Shown here piece after piece: positions 26,751 to 35,151 of a stretch of 64,000 bases of DNA. This stretch comes from Ruegeria marisrubri (GTDB lineage: Bacteria; Pseudomonadota; Alphaproteobacteria; Rhodobacterales; Rhodobacteraceae): the NCBI RefSeq assembly GCF_001507595.1, contig NZ_LQBQ01000002.1:62001-126000 (forward strand), given 5' to 3'. Position 1 is the first letter of the stretch. Each line of letters begins with the position of its first letter. Below the pieces are notes generated by a model. That model was not told the DNA's origin. It saw nothing but the letters and a program-made list of their open reading frames with translations, and ran no database searches. A program made the translations under genes and the position numbers.

Positions 26751-27935
26751 TCAGACGCCGACCTCGACGATCGCCTTGGCAAGGATCGGCACGGTTTTTT
26801 CATTCAGGCCGGCGATGTTCATGCGGCTGTCGCCGACCATGTAGATGCCATGCTCGACCCGCAGCTTCTCGACCAGTTCGGGCGAGGCGCCGAGGCGCGA
26901 GAACATGCCGCGATGCTGGGCAAGGAAACCGAACCGGTCCGAGCCGGTCAGGCGCTGCAGTTCGTCGGCCAGTTGCTGGCGCAGACCCAGCATCGACAGG
27001 CGCACCTCTTCCAGTTCCGCCGCCCAGTCGGCGCGCAGCTCTTCGTCCTGCAGGATCCGGGTCACGACTCGCGCGCCATGATCCGGCGGGAACGAGTAGT
27101 TCTGGCGGTTCAGGAAGGCCAGCGTGCCCTGGTTCAGCGCGGTCTGACCGGCATCGGCGCTGACGGCCATCAAAAGGCCGGTGCGCTCGCGATAGACGCC
27201 GAAGTTCTTCGAGCAGGAAGCGGCGATCAGGCATTCCTTGACCGAAGAGGCGACAAGGCGGGTCGCCTGCGCGTCCTCGTTCAGTCCGTCGCCGAAACCC
27301 TGGTAGGCGATGTCGATCATGGCCACCAGGCCGCGGTCGTTGATCAGGTTCACCACCTCTTGCCACTGCACCATGTTCAGGTTGGCGCCGGTCGGGTTGT
27401 GGCAGCAACCATGCAGCAGCACCACGTCGCCGGCATTGGCGGTCTTGAGGTCCTCGATCATGCCGTCGAAATCGACGCCGCGGGTTTCATCGTCGAAATA
27501 GCGGTAGGCGACGGTTTCGATGCCCAGGTAGTTCAGAATCGAAATGTGGTTCGGCCAGGTCGGGTTCGAGACGAACACCCGGGCCGAGGGGTTGGCCATG
27601 CGGATCAATTCAAACGCCTGACGGCAAGCGCCGGTTCCACCCGGCGTCGCAACAGCCGCCACATTGGCGCGCGGCACCGTGGTTCCGAGAATGAGGTTGA
27701 TCATCACGTCCGCATAGGCCGGGTCACCAGCCAGACCGGTATAGGCCTTGGTCTGCTGCTCTTCCCAGATGCGAAGCTCGGCGGCCTTGACCGCGCGCAT
27801 GACGGGCGTCACGCCGTCGGCATTCTTGTAGACGCCCACGCCCAAGTCGATCTTCTGCTCGCGCGGGTCATCGCGATACATCTGCATCAACGCCAGGATC
27901 TTGTCGGCTGGCTGCGGCTTGAGGTTCTCGAACAT
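26751..27935 (-). CDS. Class I aspartate/aromatic aminotransferase
   Basis: 394 residues, the length of AspC/TyrB. PLP lysine is Lys243 in SCSKNFGVYRERTG; GVGVYKN, NPTWPNH and HNPTGANL are family segments. It should transfer the amino group between aspartate or aromatic amino acids and 2-oxoglutarate. It starts inside the stop of sseA (overlap TGATG), with GGAG upstream, so it is translationally coupled to the sulfurtransferase. A link with mercaptopyruvate formation from cysteine by transamination is plausible. Confidence 0.93.
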   Translation of the reverse strand: MFENLKPQPADKILALMQMYRDDPREQKIDLGVGVYKNADGVTPVMRAVKAAELRIWEEQQTKAYTGLAGDPAYADVMINLILGTTVPRANVAAVATPGGTGACRQAFELIRMANPSARVFVSNPTWPNHISILNYLGIETVAYRYFDDETRGVDFDGMIEDLKTANAGDVVLLHGCCHNPTGANLNMVQWQEVVNLINDRGLVAMIDIAYQGFGDGLNEDAQATRLVASSVKECLIAASCSKNFGVYRERTGLLMAVSADAGQTALNQGTLAFLNRQNYSFPPDHGARVVTRILQDEELRADWAAELEEVRLSMLGLRQQLADELQRLTGSDRFGFLAQHRGMFSRLGASPELVEKLRVEHGIYMVGDSRMNIAGLNEKTVPILAKAIVEVGV

Positions 27936-28789
27936 CAGGACTCTCCGGTTGCGACGGGCAGGGTCGGGAAGGCACCCCATTCGGCCCAGCTGCCGTCATA
28001 AAGCGAGTGATCTTTCTTGCCCATGCGCTCGAGCGCAAGGCTGATGATGGCTGCGGTCACGCCGGATCCGCAGGTGGTGATGGCGGGTTTCGACAGTTCG
28101 ACGCCGGCAGCCTCGAACACGGCGCGGCATTCTTCGGGTGATTTCATCGTGCCATCCTTGTTGAGCAGGCTGTCAAAGGGCACGTTGCGCGAGCCGGGGA
28201 TATGGCCCGACCGCAGGCCTTCGCGCGGTTCCGGCTCGGTTCCGGCAAAGCGCCCGGCGGAACGGGCGTCGATGATCTCGTGATCGGCCAGCTTGGCGGC
28301 GGCCGACACTTGGGTCACGTCGCGGACAAGGTGGTTCTGCACGCGCACGGTCATGTGGCGGTCGCGGATCACCGGGGGCAGGTCCTCGATTTCGCGACCT
28401 TCGGCCTTCCATTTGGGAAAGCCGCCGTCCAGAACGGCCACGTTTTCCTGCCCCATCAGGCGGAACAGCCACCAGACGCGGGCCGCCGACATCAAGCCGG
28501 CGCCGTCATAGACCACGACCTGATGGCCGTCGCCGACGCCCATGGCACGCAGGCGCGACATGAATTTCTCCACCGGCGGCGCCATGTGCGGCAGGTCCGA
28601 GCGGTGATCGGAAATCTCGTCAATGTCAAAGAAGCGGGCACCGGGGATATGCGCCTCGTCATATTCGGCTTTCGCGTCGCGGCCCTGCTGGGGCAGGTAC
28701 CAGGACCCATCCAGAATCCGAAGGTCCGGATCCTTGAGATGAGCGGCAAGCCAGTCTGTGGAAACGAGGGTTTTCGGATCGTCCTGCAT
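27935..28789 (-). CDS. sseA: 3-mercaptopyruvate sulfurtransferase
   Basis: 284 residues, two rhodanese domains. The active-site loop CGSGVTA with Cys240 is the mercaptopyruvate-type loop rather than the thiosulfate-type. It moves sulfur from 3-mercaptopyruvate to cyanide or thiols. Start 28789 has GGGGAGG upstream. The coupled aminotransferase could make its substrate from cysteine, which supports the mercaptopyruvate assignment. Confidence 0.9.
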   Translation of the reverse strand: MQDDPKTLVSTDWLAAHLKDPDLRILDGSWYLPQQGRDAKAEYDEAHIPGARFFDIDEISDHRSDLPHMAPPVEKFMSRLRAMGVGDGHQVVVYDGAGLMSAARVWWLFRLMGQENVAVLDGGFPKWKAEGREIEDLPPVIRDRHMTVRVQNHLVRDVTQVSAAAKLADHEIIDARSAGRFAGTEPEPREGLRSGHIPGSRNVPFDSLLNKDGTMKSPEECRAVFEAAGVELSKPAITTCGSGVTAAIISLALERMGKKDHSLYDGSWAEWGAFPTLPVATGES

Positions 28790-28886
28790 CAATGCCTCCC
28801 CTATGCGCGCAGGGTTTTCCCTATACTTCAGCGGATATTGATTCAAGGTGAGAACGGCGCAGAAGGGGGGTAGGATGCCGCAGGCG

Positions 28887-29156
28887 TCACGGTTCTCGGC
28901 GCAGTCTGAAATACTGAACGATCCCCACCATGCTGATCGCGATCCAGAAGCCTTCGATCAGCATCGAGGCCAGATTGAAATTCTGCAGCAGCGAATAGAC
29001 GATCAGCACCGAGCCGACGAGGTTCACCACCGGAAACGCCAGATCGTCGGAGTTCATCATCCGCATCTGGGTGGCGAAATAGGCCGCAACCACGATCAGC
29101 GCCCCGAAAGACCCGATGGCATCGGCCAGCGTCAGGCCGTTCAGGAATTCCGTCAT
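28887..29156 (-). CDS. Small membrane protein, CBU_0592-like
   Basis: 89 residues. Three hydrophobic helices (about 14-30, 42-58 and 64-82), with the QMRMMNSDDLAFP loop and NLVGSVLIVYSL typical of the family. Function unknown. It follows the XRE-cupin regulator on the same strand by 22 bases and may be cotranscribed with it. Confidence 0.75.
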   Translation of the reverse strand: MTEFLNGLTLADAIGSFGALIVVAAYFATQMRMMNSDDLAFPVVNLVGSVLIVYSLLQNFNLASMLIEGFWIAISMVGIVQYFRLRREP

Positions 29157-29178
29157 CGGGTTGCCTCCTTCTGCCGCA

Positions 29179-29742
29179 TCAACCGGCCGCGGCGGTCGCG
29201 GGCCGGTGTCCGTAGTGATGCATGTTCAAGAATGCCGCGCCCTCGGGCCCGGCGCGATATCCATGCGGCAGATCGGCCGGAAAGCGCAACCCCTGGCCCG
29301 CGTTCAGCGGCACCCATTCGCCGTTCCGCAGCACCTCAAGCAAGCCGTTCAACACAAAAACTTCCTCGGTCACGCCGGCGGCATGGGCGGGGGATTCGTG
29401 GCATTGGTTGCTGTCCAGTTCGACGTGAAAGGTCTCGGCCCCCAACACCGGATCAAAGGGAAAGACAATCTTGACCTTCAGACTGCCTGGGAAGGTCACG
29501 GTGCGGAACCGGGCCGCATCCGCCGGGTCGCGCAGGGCGCTGGTGCCGATCAAGGCGCTCAACGGCAGTTGGAACCCTTTGGCGATCTTCCACAGCGTCG
29601 CGATGGTGGGGCTGGATTCGCCGCGCTCGATCTGGCCCAGCATGGCCTTGCTGACGCCGGTCAGTTCGGCCGCCTTGGACAGACTCAGGCCCGCGGCAGC
29701 GCGCACGTCGCGCAGTTTCAGAGTGATGTCGTCTGATTCCAT
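29179..29742 (-). CDS. XRE-cupin transcription regulator
   Basis: 187 residues. XRE helix-turn-helix at about 7-61 (LRDVRAAAGLSLSKAAELTGVSKAMLGQIERGESSP) and a cupin sensor domain at about 110-180 with HVELDSNQCHESPAHAAGVTEEVFVL. Regulators of this kind answer to small metabolites and often control neighbouring transport or catabolic genes. It diverges from ilvD; a pair of identical palindromes lies exactly between their starts, the strongest operator candidate in the window. Confidence 0.88.
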   Translation of the reverse strand: MESDDITLKLRDVRAAAGLSLSKAAELTGVSKAMLGQIERGESSPTIATLWKIAKGFQLPLSALIGTSALRDPADAARFRTVTFPGSLKVKIVFPFDPVLGAETFHVELDSNQCHESPAHAAGVTEEVFVLNGLLEVLRNGEWVPLNAGQGLRFPADLPHGYRAGPEGAAFLNMHHYGHRPATAAAG

Positions 29743-29765
29743 GATCTGGCCTTGCGTTTCCCCTT

Positions 29766-29781
29766 GTGCGTTATAGCGCAC
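29766..29781. promoter_or_regulatory. Operator candidate GTGCGTTATAGCGCAC (left)
   Basis: First of two 16-base palindromic sites between the XRE-cupin gene and ilvD, 24 bases upstream of the regulator start. The site is symmetric as GTGCG-YTATAR-CGCAC, and its exact reverse complement is the second site. Confidence 0.65.
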
Positions 29782-29790
29782 ATATGTTAC

Positions 29791-29806
29791 GTGCGCTATA
29801 ACGCAC
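29791..29806. promoter_or_regulatory. Operator candidate GTGCGCTATAACGCAC (right)
   Basis: Second site, the exact reverse complement of the first, separated by nine bases; centres are 25 bases apart. It ends 42 bases before the ilvD start, so binding would affect both promoters. Confidence 0.65.
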
Positions 29807-29848
29807 GAAACCTTGGTTTTGCAACCGGGGCAAAAGGGAAACAGCATC

Positions 29849-31681
29849 ATGCCAATGTACCGATCCAGAACTTCGACCCATGGCCGCAACATGGCCGGTG
29901 CCCGCGGCCTGTGGCGCGCCACCGGAATGGGCGACGACGATTTCGGCAAGCCGATCATCGCCATCGTCAACTCGTTTACGCAATTCGTGCCGGGGCACGT
30001 CCACCTCAAGGACCTGGGCCAGATGGTCGCCCGCGAGGTCGAGGCGGCGGGTGGTGTCGCCAAGGAGTTCAACACCATCGCCGTCGATGACGGCATCGCC
30101 ATGGGTCATGACGGGATGCTGTATTCGCTGCCCTCGCGCGAGATCATCGCCGACAGCGTAGAATACATGGTCAACGCGCACTGTGCCGATGCGATGGTCT
30201 GCATCTCGAACTGCGACAAGATCACCCCGGGCATGCTGATGGCGGCGATGCGACTGAATATTCCAACCATTTTCGTGTCGGGCGGGCCGATGGAGGCCGG
30301 CAAGATCGACATCGCCGATCTGGAGGTCAAGAAGATCGACCTGGTCGATGCGATGGTCGCGGCGGCCAGCGATGCCTATACCGACGAACAGGTGCAGCAT
30401 ATCGAAGAAAACGCCTGCCCCACCTGTGGGTCGTGCTCGGGCATGTTCACGGCGAACTCGATGAACTGTCTGGCCGAGGCACTGGGTCTGGCGCTGCCGG
30501 GCAATGGCTCGACCCTGGCCACCCATGCCGACCGCAAGGAACTGTTCCTGGAGGCCGGACGCCGCATCGTCGAGATCACCAAGCGCCATTATGATCTGGA
30601 TGAAAAAGGCTTCCTGCCGCGCGAGATCGCGACCTTCGAGGCCTTCGAAAACGCCATGAGCCTGGACATCGCCATGGGCGGCTCGACCAACACGGTGCTG
30701 CACCTGCTGGCCATCGCGCATGAGGGTGAGGTGAACTTCACCATGTCCGACATGGACCGGCTCAGCCGCAAGGTGCCCTGCCTGTGCAAGGTCGCGCCCA
30801 ACACCGAAAACGTCCACATGGAGGACGTGCACCGCGCGGGTGGCATCTTTTCGATCCTGGGCGAGTTGAGCCGCGCCGGCCTGCTGCATGACGACTGCCG
30901 GACGGTGCATTCCGCCACCATGGCCGAGGCGATCGCCAACTGGGACATCAAGGTCACCAACAACCCCAAGGCGCAAGAGCTGTTCAAGGCCGCGCCGGGC
31001 GGCGTGCGGACGACCCAGGCCTTCAGCCAGTCGAACCGCTACAAGGAACTGGACACCGACCGCGTGAACGGCGTGATCCGGTCCAAGGAACATGCGTTCA
31101 GCCAGGATGGTGGTCTGGCGGTGCTGTTCGGCAACATCGCGCGCGATGGCTGTATCGTGAAGACCGCGGGTGTAGACGAGAACATCCTGAAATTCACCGG
31201 CACCGCCTATGTCTGCGAAAGCCAGGACCAGGCGGTGAACGACATCCTGACCGGCAAGGTCAAGGAAGGCGACGTCGTCGTGATCCGCTATGAAGGCCCC
31301 CGCGGCGGGCCGGGCATGCAGGAAATGCTGTACCCGACCTCGTACCTGAAATCCAAGGGCCTGGGCAAAGCCTGCGCGCTGCTGACCGACGGACGTTTTT
31401 CGGGCGGCACTTCGGGCCTGTCGATCGGCCACGTCTCGCCCGAGGCGGCCGAAGGCGGCGAGATCGGTCTGGTGCAGAACGGGGACACGATCGAGATCGA
31501 CATCCCCAACCGCTCGATCCACCTGGCCGTGTCCGACGAGGAACTGGCCGAGCGCCGCAAGGCGCAGGACGCGAAAGGCTGGGAGCCGGCGCAGCCGCGC
31601 AAACGCAAGGTGTCCACGGCGCTGAAGGCCTATGCGAAGCTGGCCACAAGTGCGGCAAAGGGTGCCGTGCGCCAGGCCTGA
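29849..31681 (+). CDS. ilvD: Dihydroxy-acid dehydratase
   Basis: 610 residues. Third step of valine, leucine and isoleucine synthesis: dihydroxy acid to 2-oxoacid. Iron-sulfur ligands Cys122 (SNCDKITPG) and Cys193/196 ([14 protein letters not shown]) are present, as are [13 protein letters not shown] and the C-terminal GRFSGGT loop. The ATG at 29849 is preceded by AAAGGG. It is transcribed away from the XRE-cupin gene and could be one of its targets. Confidence 0.96.
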   Translation: MPMYRSRTSTHGRNMAGARGLWRATGMGDDDFGKPIIAIVNSFTQFVPGHVHLKDLGQMVAREVEAAGGVAKEFNTIAVDDGIAMGHDGMLYSLPSREIIADSVEYMVNAHCADAMVCISNCDKITPGMLMAAMRLNIPTIFVSGGPMEAGKIDIADLEVKKIDLVDAMVAAASDAYTDEQVQHIEENACPTCGSCSGMFTANSMNCLAEALGLALPGNGSTLATHADRKELFLEAGRRIVEITKRHYDLDEKGFLPREIATFEAFENAMSLDIAMGGSTNTVLHLLAIAHEGEVNFTMSDMDRLSRKVPCLCKVAPNTENVHMEDVHRAGGIFSILGELSRAGLLHDDCRTVHSATMAEAIANWDIKVTNNPKAQELFKAAPGGVRTTQAFSQSNRYKELDTDRVNGVIRSKEHAFSQDGGLAVLFGNIARDGCIVKTAGVDENILKFTGTAYVCESQDQAVNDILTGKVKEGDVVVIRYEGPRGGPGMQEMLYPTSYLKSKGLGKACALLTDGRFSGGTSGLSIGHVSPEAAEGGEIGLVQNGDTIEIDIPNRSIHLAVSDEELAERRKAQDAKGWEPAQPRKRKVSTALKAYAKLATSAAKGAVRQA

Positions 31682-31781
31682 ACCCTACCAGCCCGCATGT
31701 TGCGGGACGGCCTGCCCCTTTCTCCCGAAGGGCTCCCGCGCCTGACAGGACCCTTCGGCGATGCCGATGCCTCCGTCAGCC

Positions 31782-31820
31782 TTGGGCCGGGCGCCGCGCA
31801 AAGCGCGGCGCCCGGCCCAA
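31782..31820. terminator. 18-base perfect hairpin between ilvD and the sulfotransferase
   Basis: TTGGGCCGGGCGCCGCGC, loop AAA, then the exact reverse complement. It is unusually long and GC rich for a terminator and has no T run; a second short repeat ATGTCTC/GAGACAT follows at about 31830-31847. It lies between convergent genes and most likely blocks read-through in both directions. Confidence 0.65.
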
Positions 31821-31880
31821 CCAGAGGAGATGTCTCGTCAGAGACATTGACGATGGGCGGGAGTTCTTCGATCCTTCGGA

Positions 31881-32699
31881 TCAGTCGCCGAGCTTGGCGT
31901 GTATCTCGTCCAGATCGATTTCTCCGGTCGGCATCTTGTTGGCCGGGTTCTCGAAATCGTATTTGAACAATTCGAAATCGCGTTTGTAGATTTCATAGAC
32001 GAGATGCATCGACAGATCGTCGAAGTAATCCTCGACAGGATGCGCGCGTTTGGGTCCGTGGCCCTCGGATTCATTGAATCTCGGGATCTCGGACAGGTTC
32101 ACCGGATGCGGCGTGTCGATATGATCGAGAACATCCTGCATCCCCTCGTTGAACCGTTCGGTCCAGAATATCCGGTCATAACGCCCGCCATTGACGACGA
32201 AGGTCGAGACGTGTCCTGACATGGATGACCAGTGAATGTCCGGATCCATCGGGCGCCGCCAGCGGATGGTGTCGCGGGCAAAAAGAAGAAAGCGGCGGAA
32301 GCTCTGGATCTGGTCGAACTCTCCCTTGCCGTCATCCCCGCCGACTTCGATCCCGTAGTTGTAGATCAGGCTCGGCACCAGATTTCCGCGATACCGCTTG
32401 CCGTTGCGCTGGATGCCGCAGATCTTGTCAAAGAACGAGCTGAGAATCCGGGTGTAGGGATTCCGGACGCAGGTGAAGGCAAAACTGCTATGCGCCTTGA
32501 CCGTCCGCGAAATCGCATCCTGGCTGCCGTCCATCGCCCATTTGTGCAGCCCTGCCTGCGCATCGTGAATATCACCATCGAAGAAATGGCCGTGATCGGA
32601 GTAATACATGATCTGGCCGATGGTGGAGCAGGCGCATTTCGGCACGACGCGATAGACCATGCTCTCGCTTTCCGTCATCCATGTGCCGGGAAAACCCAT
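31881..32699 (-). CDS. Sulfotransferase family 2 (carbohydrate sulfotransferase-like)
   Basis: 272 residues. The 5'-phosphosulfate loop PKCACSTIG is at 20-28 and the 3'-phosphate motif CVRNPYTRILSSFF at 77-90. It should move sulfate from PAPS to a sugar hydroxyl. It is cytosolic by sequence (no signal peptide). The gene diverges from a GT14 glycosyltransferase with a 145-base shared promoter region, which suggests both modify the same surface glycan. Confidence 0.85.
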   Translation of the reverse strand: MGFPGTWMTESESMVYRVVPKCACSTIGQIMYYSDHGHFFDGDIHDAQAGLHKWAMDGSQDAISRTVKAHSSFAFTCVRNPYTRILSSFFDKICGIQRNGKRYRGNLVPSLIYNYGIEVGGDDGKGEFDQIQSFRRFLLFARDTIRWRRPMDPDIHWSSMSGHVSTFVVNGGRYDRIFWTERFNEGMQDVLDHIDTPHPVNLSEIPRFNESEGHGPKRAHPVEDYFDDLSMHLVYEIYKRDFELFKYDFENPANKMPTGEIDLDEIHAKLGD

Positions 32700-32844
32700 C
32701 CGCCGCGCCTCCTATGCCCTTCGCATCTCAAATTGATTGGCAGTTTATTGGAAATCAAGGAAGCAAAAATATTCTGTTTATTCAATCGGCCATCGCCTTT
32801 ATCAGGGCAGGAAATGAGCAGTTGCTGAGATCATCGTTTCGGAA

Positions 32845-34422
32845 ATGGCAAAGATCGCCTATATCCTGCTGTGCCACAAGAACCCGGATGCGATCATTGC
32901 GCAAGCCGGGCAGCTGACGGCAGCCGGCGATTGCATGTCGATTCATTTCGACGCCCGTGCGAACCCCGCCGACTATCGCCGCATCCGGACCGAGCTGGCC
33001 GGCAATCCGAACGTCACCTTCGCCAGAAAACGCGTCAAATGTGGCTGGGGAGAGTGGTCTCTGGTTCGGGCCTCGTTGAACGCGATCGAAGCAGCCGTGG
33101 AAGCATTCCCGCTTGCGACGCATTTCTACATGCTGTCCGGTGACTGCATGGCGATCAAGACGGCGCAATATGTACACCGGTTCCTCGATGAGAATGACAA
33201 GGATTTCATCGAAAGCCACGACTTTTTCGAGAGCAATTGGATCAAGACCGGCCTGAAGAAGGATCGATTGATCTATCGACACTTTTTCAACGAACGGAAC
33301 AACCCTTGGTGGTTCTACACCTCGTACAACCTGCAAAAGCGGTTCGGCATGGCACGCGAGACCCCGCATGACATCCAGGTCATGATCGGCAGCCAATGGT
33401 GGTGCCTGCGGCGCCGGACGATCGAGCGGATCCTCGAATTCACACGCGCTCGCCGGGACGTCATGCTCTTTTTCTTGACGACCTGGATACCGGACGAGAC
33501 CTTTTTTCAGACGTTGGTCCGACACCTGATCCCGGAACGCGAGATCGAAAACCGGACCCTCACGTTCCTGATGTTTTCCGACTACGGGATGCCCGTGACG
33601 TTCTACAACGATCACTACGACATGCTGTTGGCGCAGGACTTCCTGTTCGCACGCAAGATCAGCCCGGAAGCCTTGAAACTCAAGGAGCGGCTCGGCCAGC
33701 TCTACGCGGCCGAGGGCATCGAATTCCGGGTCTCGAACGAGGGGCGGAACCTGTACACGTTTCTGACCGGCCGTGGCCGGGTCGGGCGCCGCTTTGCGAA
33801 ACGGTTCTGGGAGGCCGAAAGCACGCTGGGCCCGAGGCGCGAATTGCTGCTGGTCGTCTGCAAGAAATGGCACGTGGCAAAGCGCCTCGTGGATCAGATC
33901 CGGCGCGAAACGGACGTGCCGGCGGTCGAATACCTGTTCAACGAAGAGAGCGCCGGCCTGCCCGACCTTGGCGGCATCGAAAAGACGCTCGGCAAGCGAA
34001 CACGACATCGCCGCGCCCTGGTGCGGATGCTGTTCGAACACTTCGAGACTGAAAGGCTGGTCCTATGCCTCGACCCCGCTGATCTGGACCTGATGCAGGA
34101 TCTCTGTTCCGACAGGGCGACGACGCGGCTGCTTGAAATCGAATGCCAGTATTCGGATGACTACCTGGTGGGGCATGCTCGGCGGGTCGGCCTCGCCGGA
34201 GAGCACACGCCGACGGGCACGCTCGACGCGTTGCTGCCGACGATTCGGAATGATCTTGCGCATGAAGCGGAGCGAATCCGCGACGCGGATTTTTCCCATT
34301 ACTGGCTCCTGCGAGAAACGGCGCCGTGGTCGGAAAACACCGAAAAGATCGCCGAATTTCTGTCCGTGTCAGAAGAGCAGGCGGCGAGAGTAATGAGCAT
34401 CGATTATCTGTTTTCCGATTGA
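32845..34422 (+). CDS. GT14-type beta-1,6-N-acetylglucosaminyltransferase with C-terminal extension (DUF5928-like)
   Basis: 525 residues. The N-terminal 260 residues look like the GT14 branching-enzyme domain: AYILLCHKNPDAI start, YMLSGDCMAIK, the SQWWCLRRRTIERIL acceptor-side stretch and WIPDETFFQTLV. The last 240 residues, with LLLVVCKKWHVAKRL and a glutaminyl-poor helical end, match the extension seen in roseobacters. It probably adds GlcNAc or a similar sugar to a polysaccharide. The ribosome site is weak (GGAA directly before the ATG). Confidence 0.8.
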   Translation: MAKIAYILLCHKNPDAIIAQAGQLTAAGDCMSIHFDARANPADYRRIRTELAGNPNVTFARKRVKCGWGEWSLVRASLNAIEAAVEAFPLATHFYMLSGDCMAIKTAQYVHRFLDENDKDFIESHDFFESNWIKTGLKKDRLIYRHFFNERNNPWWFYTSYNLQKRFGMARETPHDIQVMIGSQWWCLRRRTIERILEFTRARRDVMLFFLTTWIPDETFFQTLVRHLIPEREIENRTLTFLMFSDYGMPVTFYNDHYDMLLAQDFLFARKISPEALKLKERLGQLYAAEGIEFRVSNEGRNLYTFLTGRGRVGRRFAKRFWEAESTLGPRRELLLVVCKKWHVAKRLVDQIRRETDVPAVEYLFNEESAGLPDLGGIEKTLGKRTRHRRALVRMLFEHFETERLVLCLDPADLDLMQDLCSDRATTRLLEIECQYSDDYLVGHARRVGLAGEHTPTGTLDALLPTIRNDLAHEAERIRDADFSHYWLLRETAPWSENTEKIAEFLSVSEEQAARVMSIDYLFSD

Positions 34423-34608
34423 ACCGAATACGTGAGGCGAACTGGCAACCTGCTTTTTTCGCTTGCCGGGTCTAGCTGGGCCGCGTTGGCCTTGACCGGC
34501 ACACCGTTTACCGCGGATGTCCCTCTGGGTTCGGTTCAGGGCGGGACGATGCTATGAGGCGCGCCTCGGCTCGGCCCGCGAAATCCTGGACAATGCACGA
34601 ACGCGAAA
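34423..34608. other. Convergent intergenic space without a gene
   Basis: 186 bases between the glycosyltransferase and msrC-like stops. It contains the perfect palindrome GAGGCGCGCCTC at 34556-34567 and no open frame I would accept. Confidence 0.5.
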
Positions 34609-35061
34609 CTAGCGCGCGAAAACCCGTGACAGGATTGCGCCCAGCGCCTCGGCATCGGCCTGGGTGAAGGCATCGGGTTGGTCACTGTCGATGTCGAAGA
34701 CCGCGATGATATCGCCAGCAGCGTTGCGAACCGGCAGAACCAATTCCGATCGGGTGGAGGACGCACAGGCGATATGGCCCGGGAAAGCGTCCACGTCCGG
34801 CACCAGCTGCACCTCTCCGGTGCGGGCGGCGGCTCCGCAGACACCTTTGTCGAAAGGGATGACAAGGCAGCCATGCCCGCCCTGATAGGGGCCGATCTTG
34901 AGCAGACCGGGTTCGGTCACACGGTAGAACCCCGTCCAGTCGAAACGCTCGTCGGAATGGTGGACCTCGCATGTTACGGTGGCCATCAGGGCGACCTCGT
35001 CGGTTTCGCCCTCGGTCAAGGCAGAGATCGTTTTTGCAAGTGAATCGTAGTCTGCGGTCAT
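34609..35061 (-). CDS. msrC: GAF-domain free methionine-(R)-sulfoxide reductase
   Basis: 150 residues. Cys65 (GGHGCLVIPF), Cys75 (DKGVCGAAA) and Cys99 (GHIACASS) stand in the three positions of the fRMsr catalytic set, and VFDIDSDQPDAF closes the domain. It reduces free Met-R-sulfoxide, repairing oxidised methionine pools. The start at 35061 is ATG; hairpins and a dispersed repeat lie just upstream. Confidence 0.9.
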   Translation of the reverse strand: MTADYDSLAKTISALTEGETDEVALMATVTCEVHHSDERFDWTGFYRVTEPGLLKIGPYQGGHGCLVIPFDKGVCGAAARTGEVQLVPDVDAFPGHIACASSTRSELVLPVRNAAGDIIAVFDIDSDQPDAFTQADAEALGAILSRVFAR

Positions 35062-35081
35062 GGTCGGGCCCGTGTATGGGG

Positions 35082-35100
35082 GAGGGGGCGCTGCCCCCTC
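35082..35100. terminator. GC hairpin A upstream of msrC
   Basis: GAGGGGGC-GCT-GCCCCCTC, eight-base arms. With the next hairpin it fills the msrC leader or the thiolase tail. Confidence 0.55.
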
Positions 35101-35117
35101 TTGAGCCTACGGCTCAA
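35101..35117. terminator. Hairpin B upstream of msrC
   Basis: TTGAGCC-TAC-GGCTCAA, seven-base arms, immediately next to hairpin A. Read from the thiolase it could act in termination, though no strong T run follows. Confidence 0.5.
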
Positions 35118-35125
35118 TTCACCCC

Positions 35126-35149
35126 CGGAGTATTTTCCAAAAGGTGAAG
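35126..35149 (+). repeat. 24-base motif CGGAGTATTT-N3-AAAAGGTGAAG, copy 2
   Basis: Second copy of the element at 5430-5453, here on the plus strand, again just after GC hairpins, but pointing against the direction of the surrounding genes. It ends two bases before the thiolase stop codon. Confidence 0.55.
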
Positions 35150-35151
35150 GG

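Noticed and set aside
29743..29848. Branched-chain leader peptide or riboswitch upstream of ilvD
   Set aside because: The upstream space is short and filled by the operator-like palindromes; there is no leucine/valine-rich leader frame or riboswitch pattern.
29771..31522. 583-codon frame opposite ilvD
   Set aside because: Antisense shadow of a highly conserved enzyme; it would also overlap the operator region and has no family signature.
34423..34608. Possible remnant gene after the glycosyltransferase
   Set aside because: Only short fragments are open in either strand and none resembles a known family.
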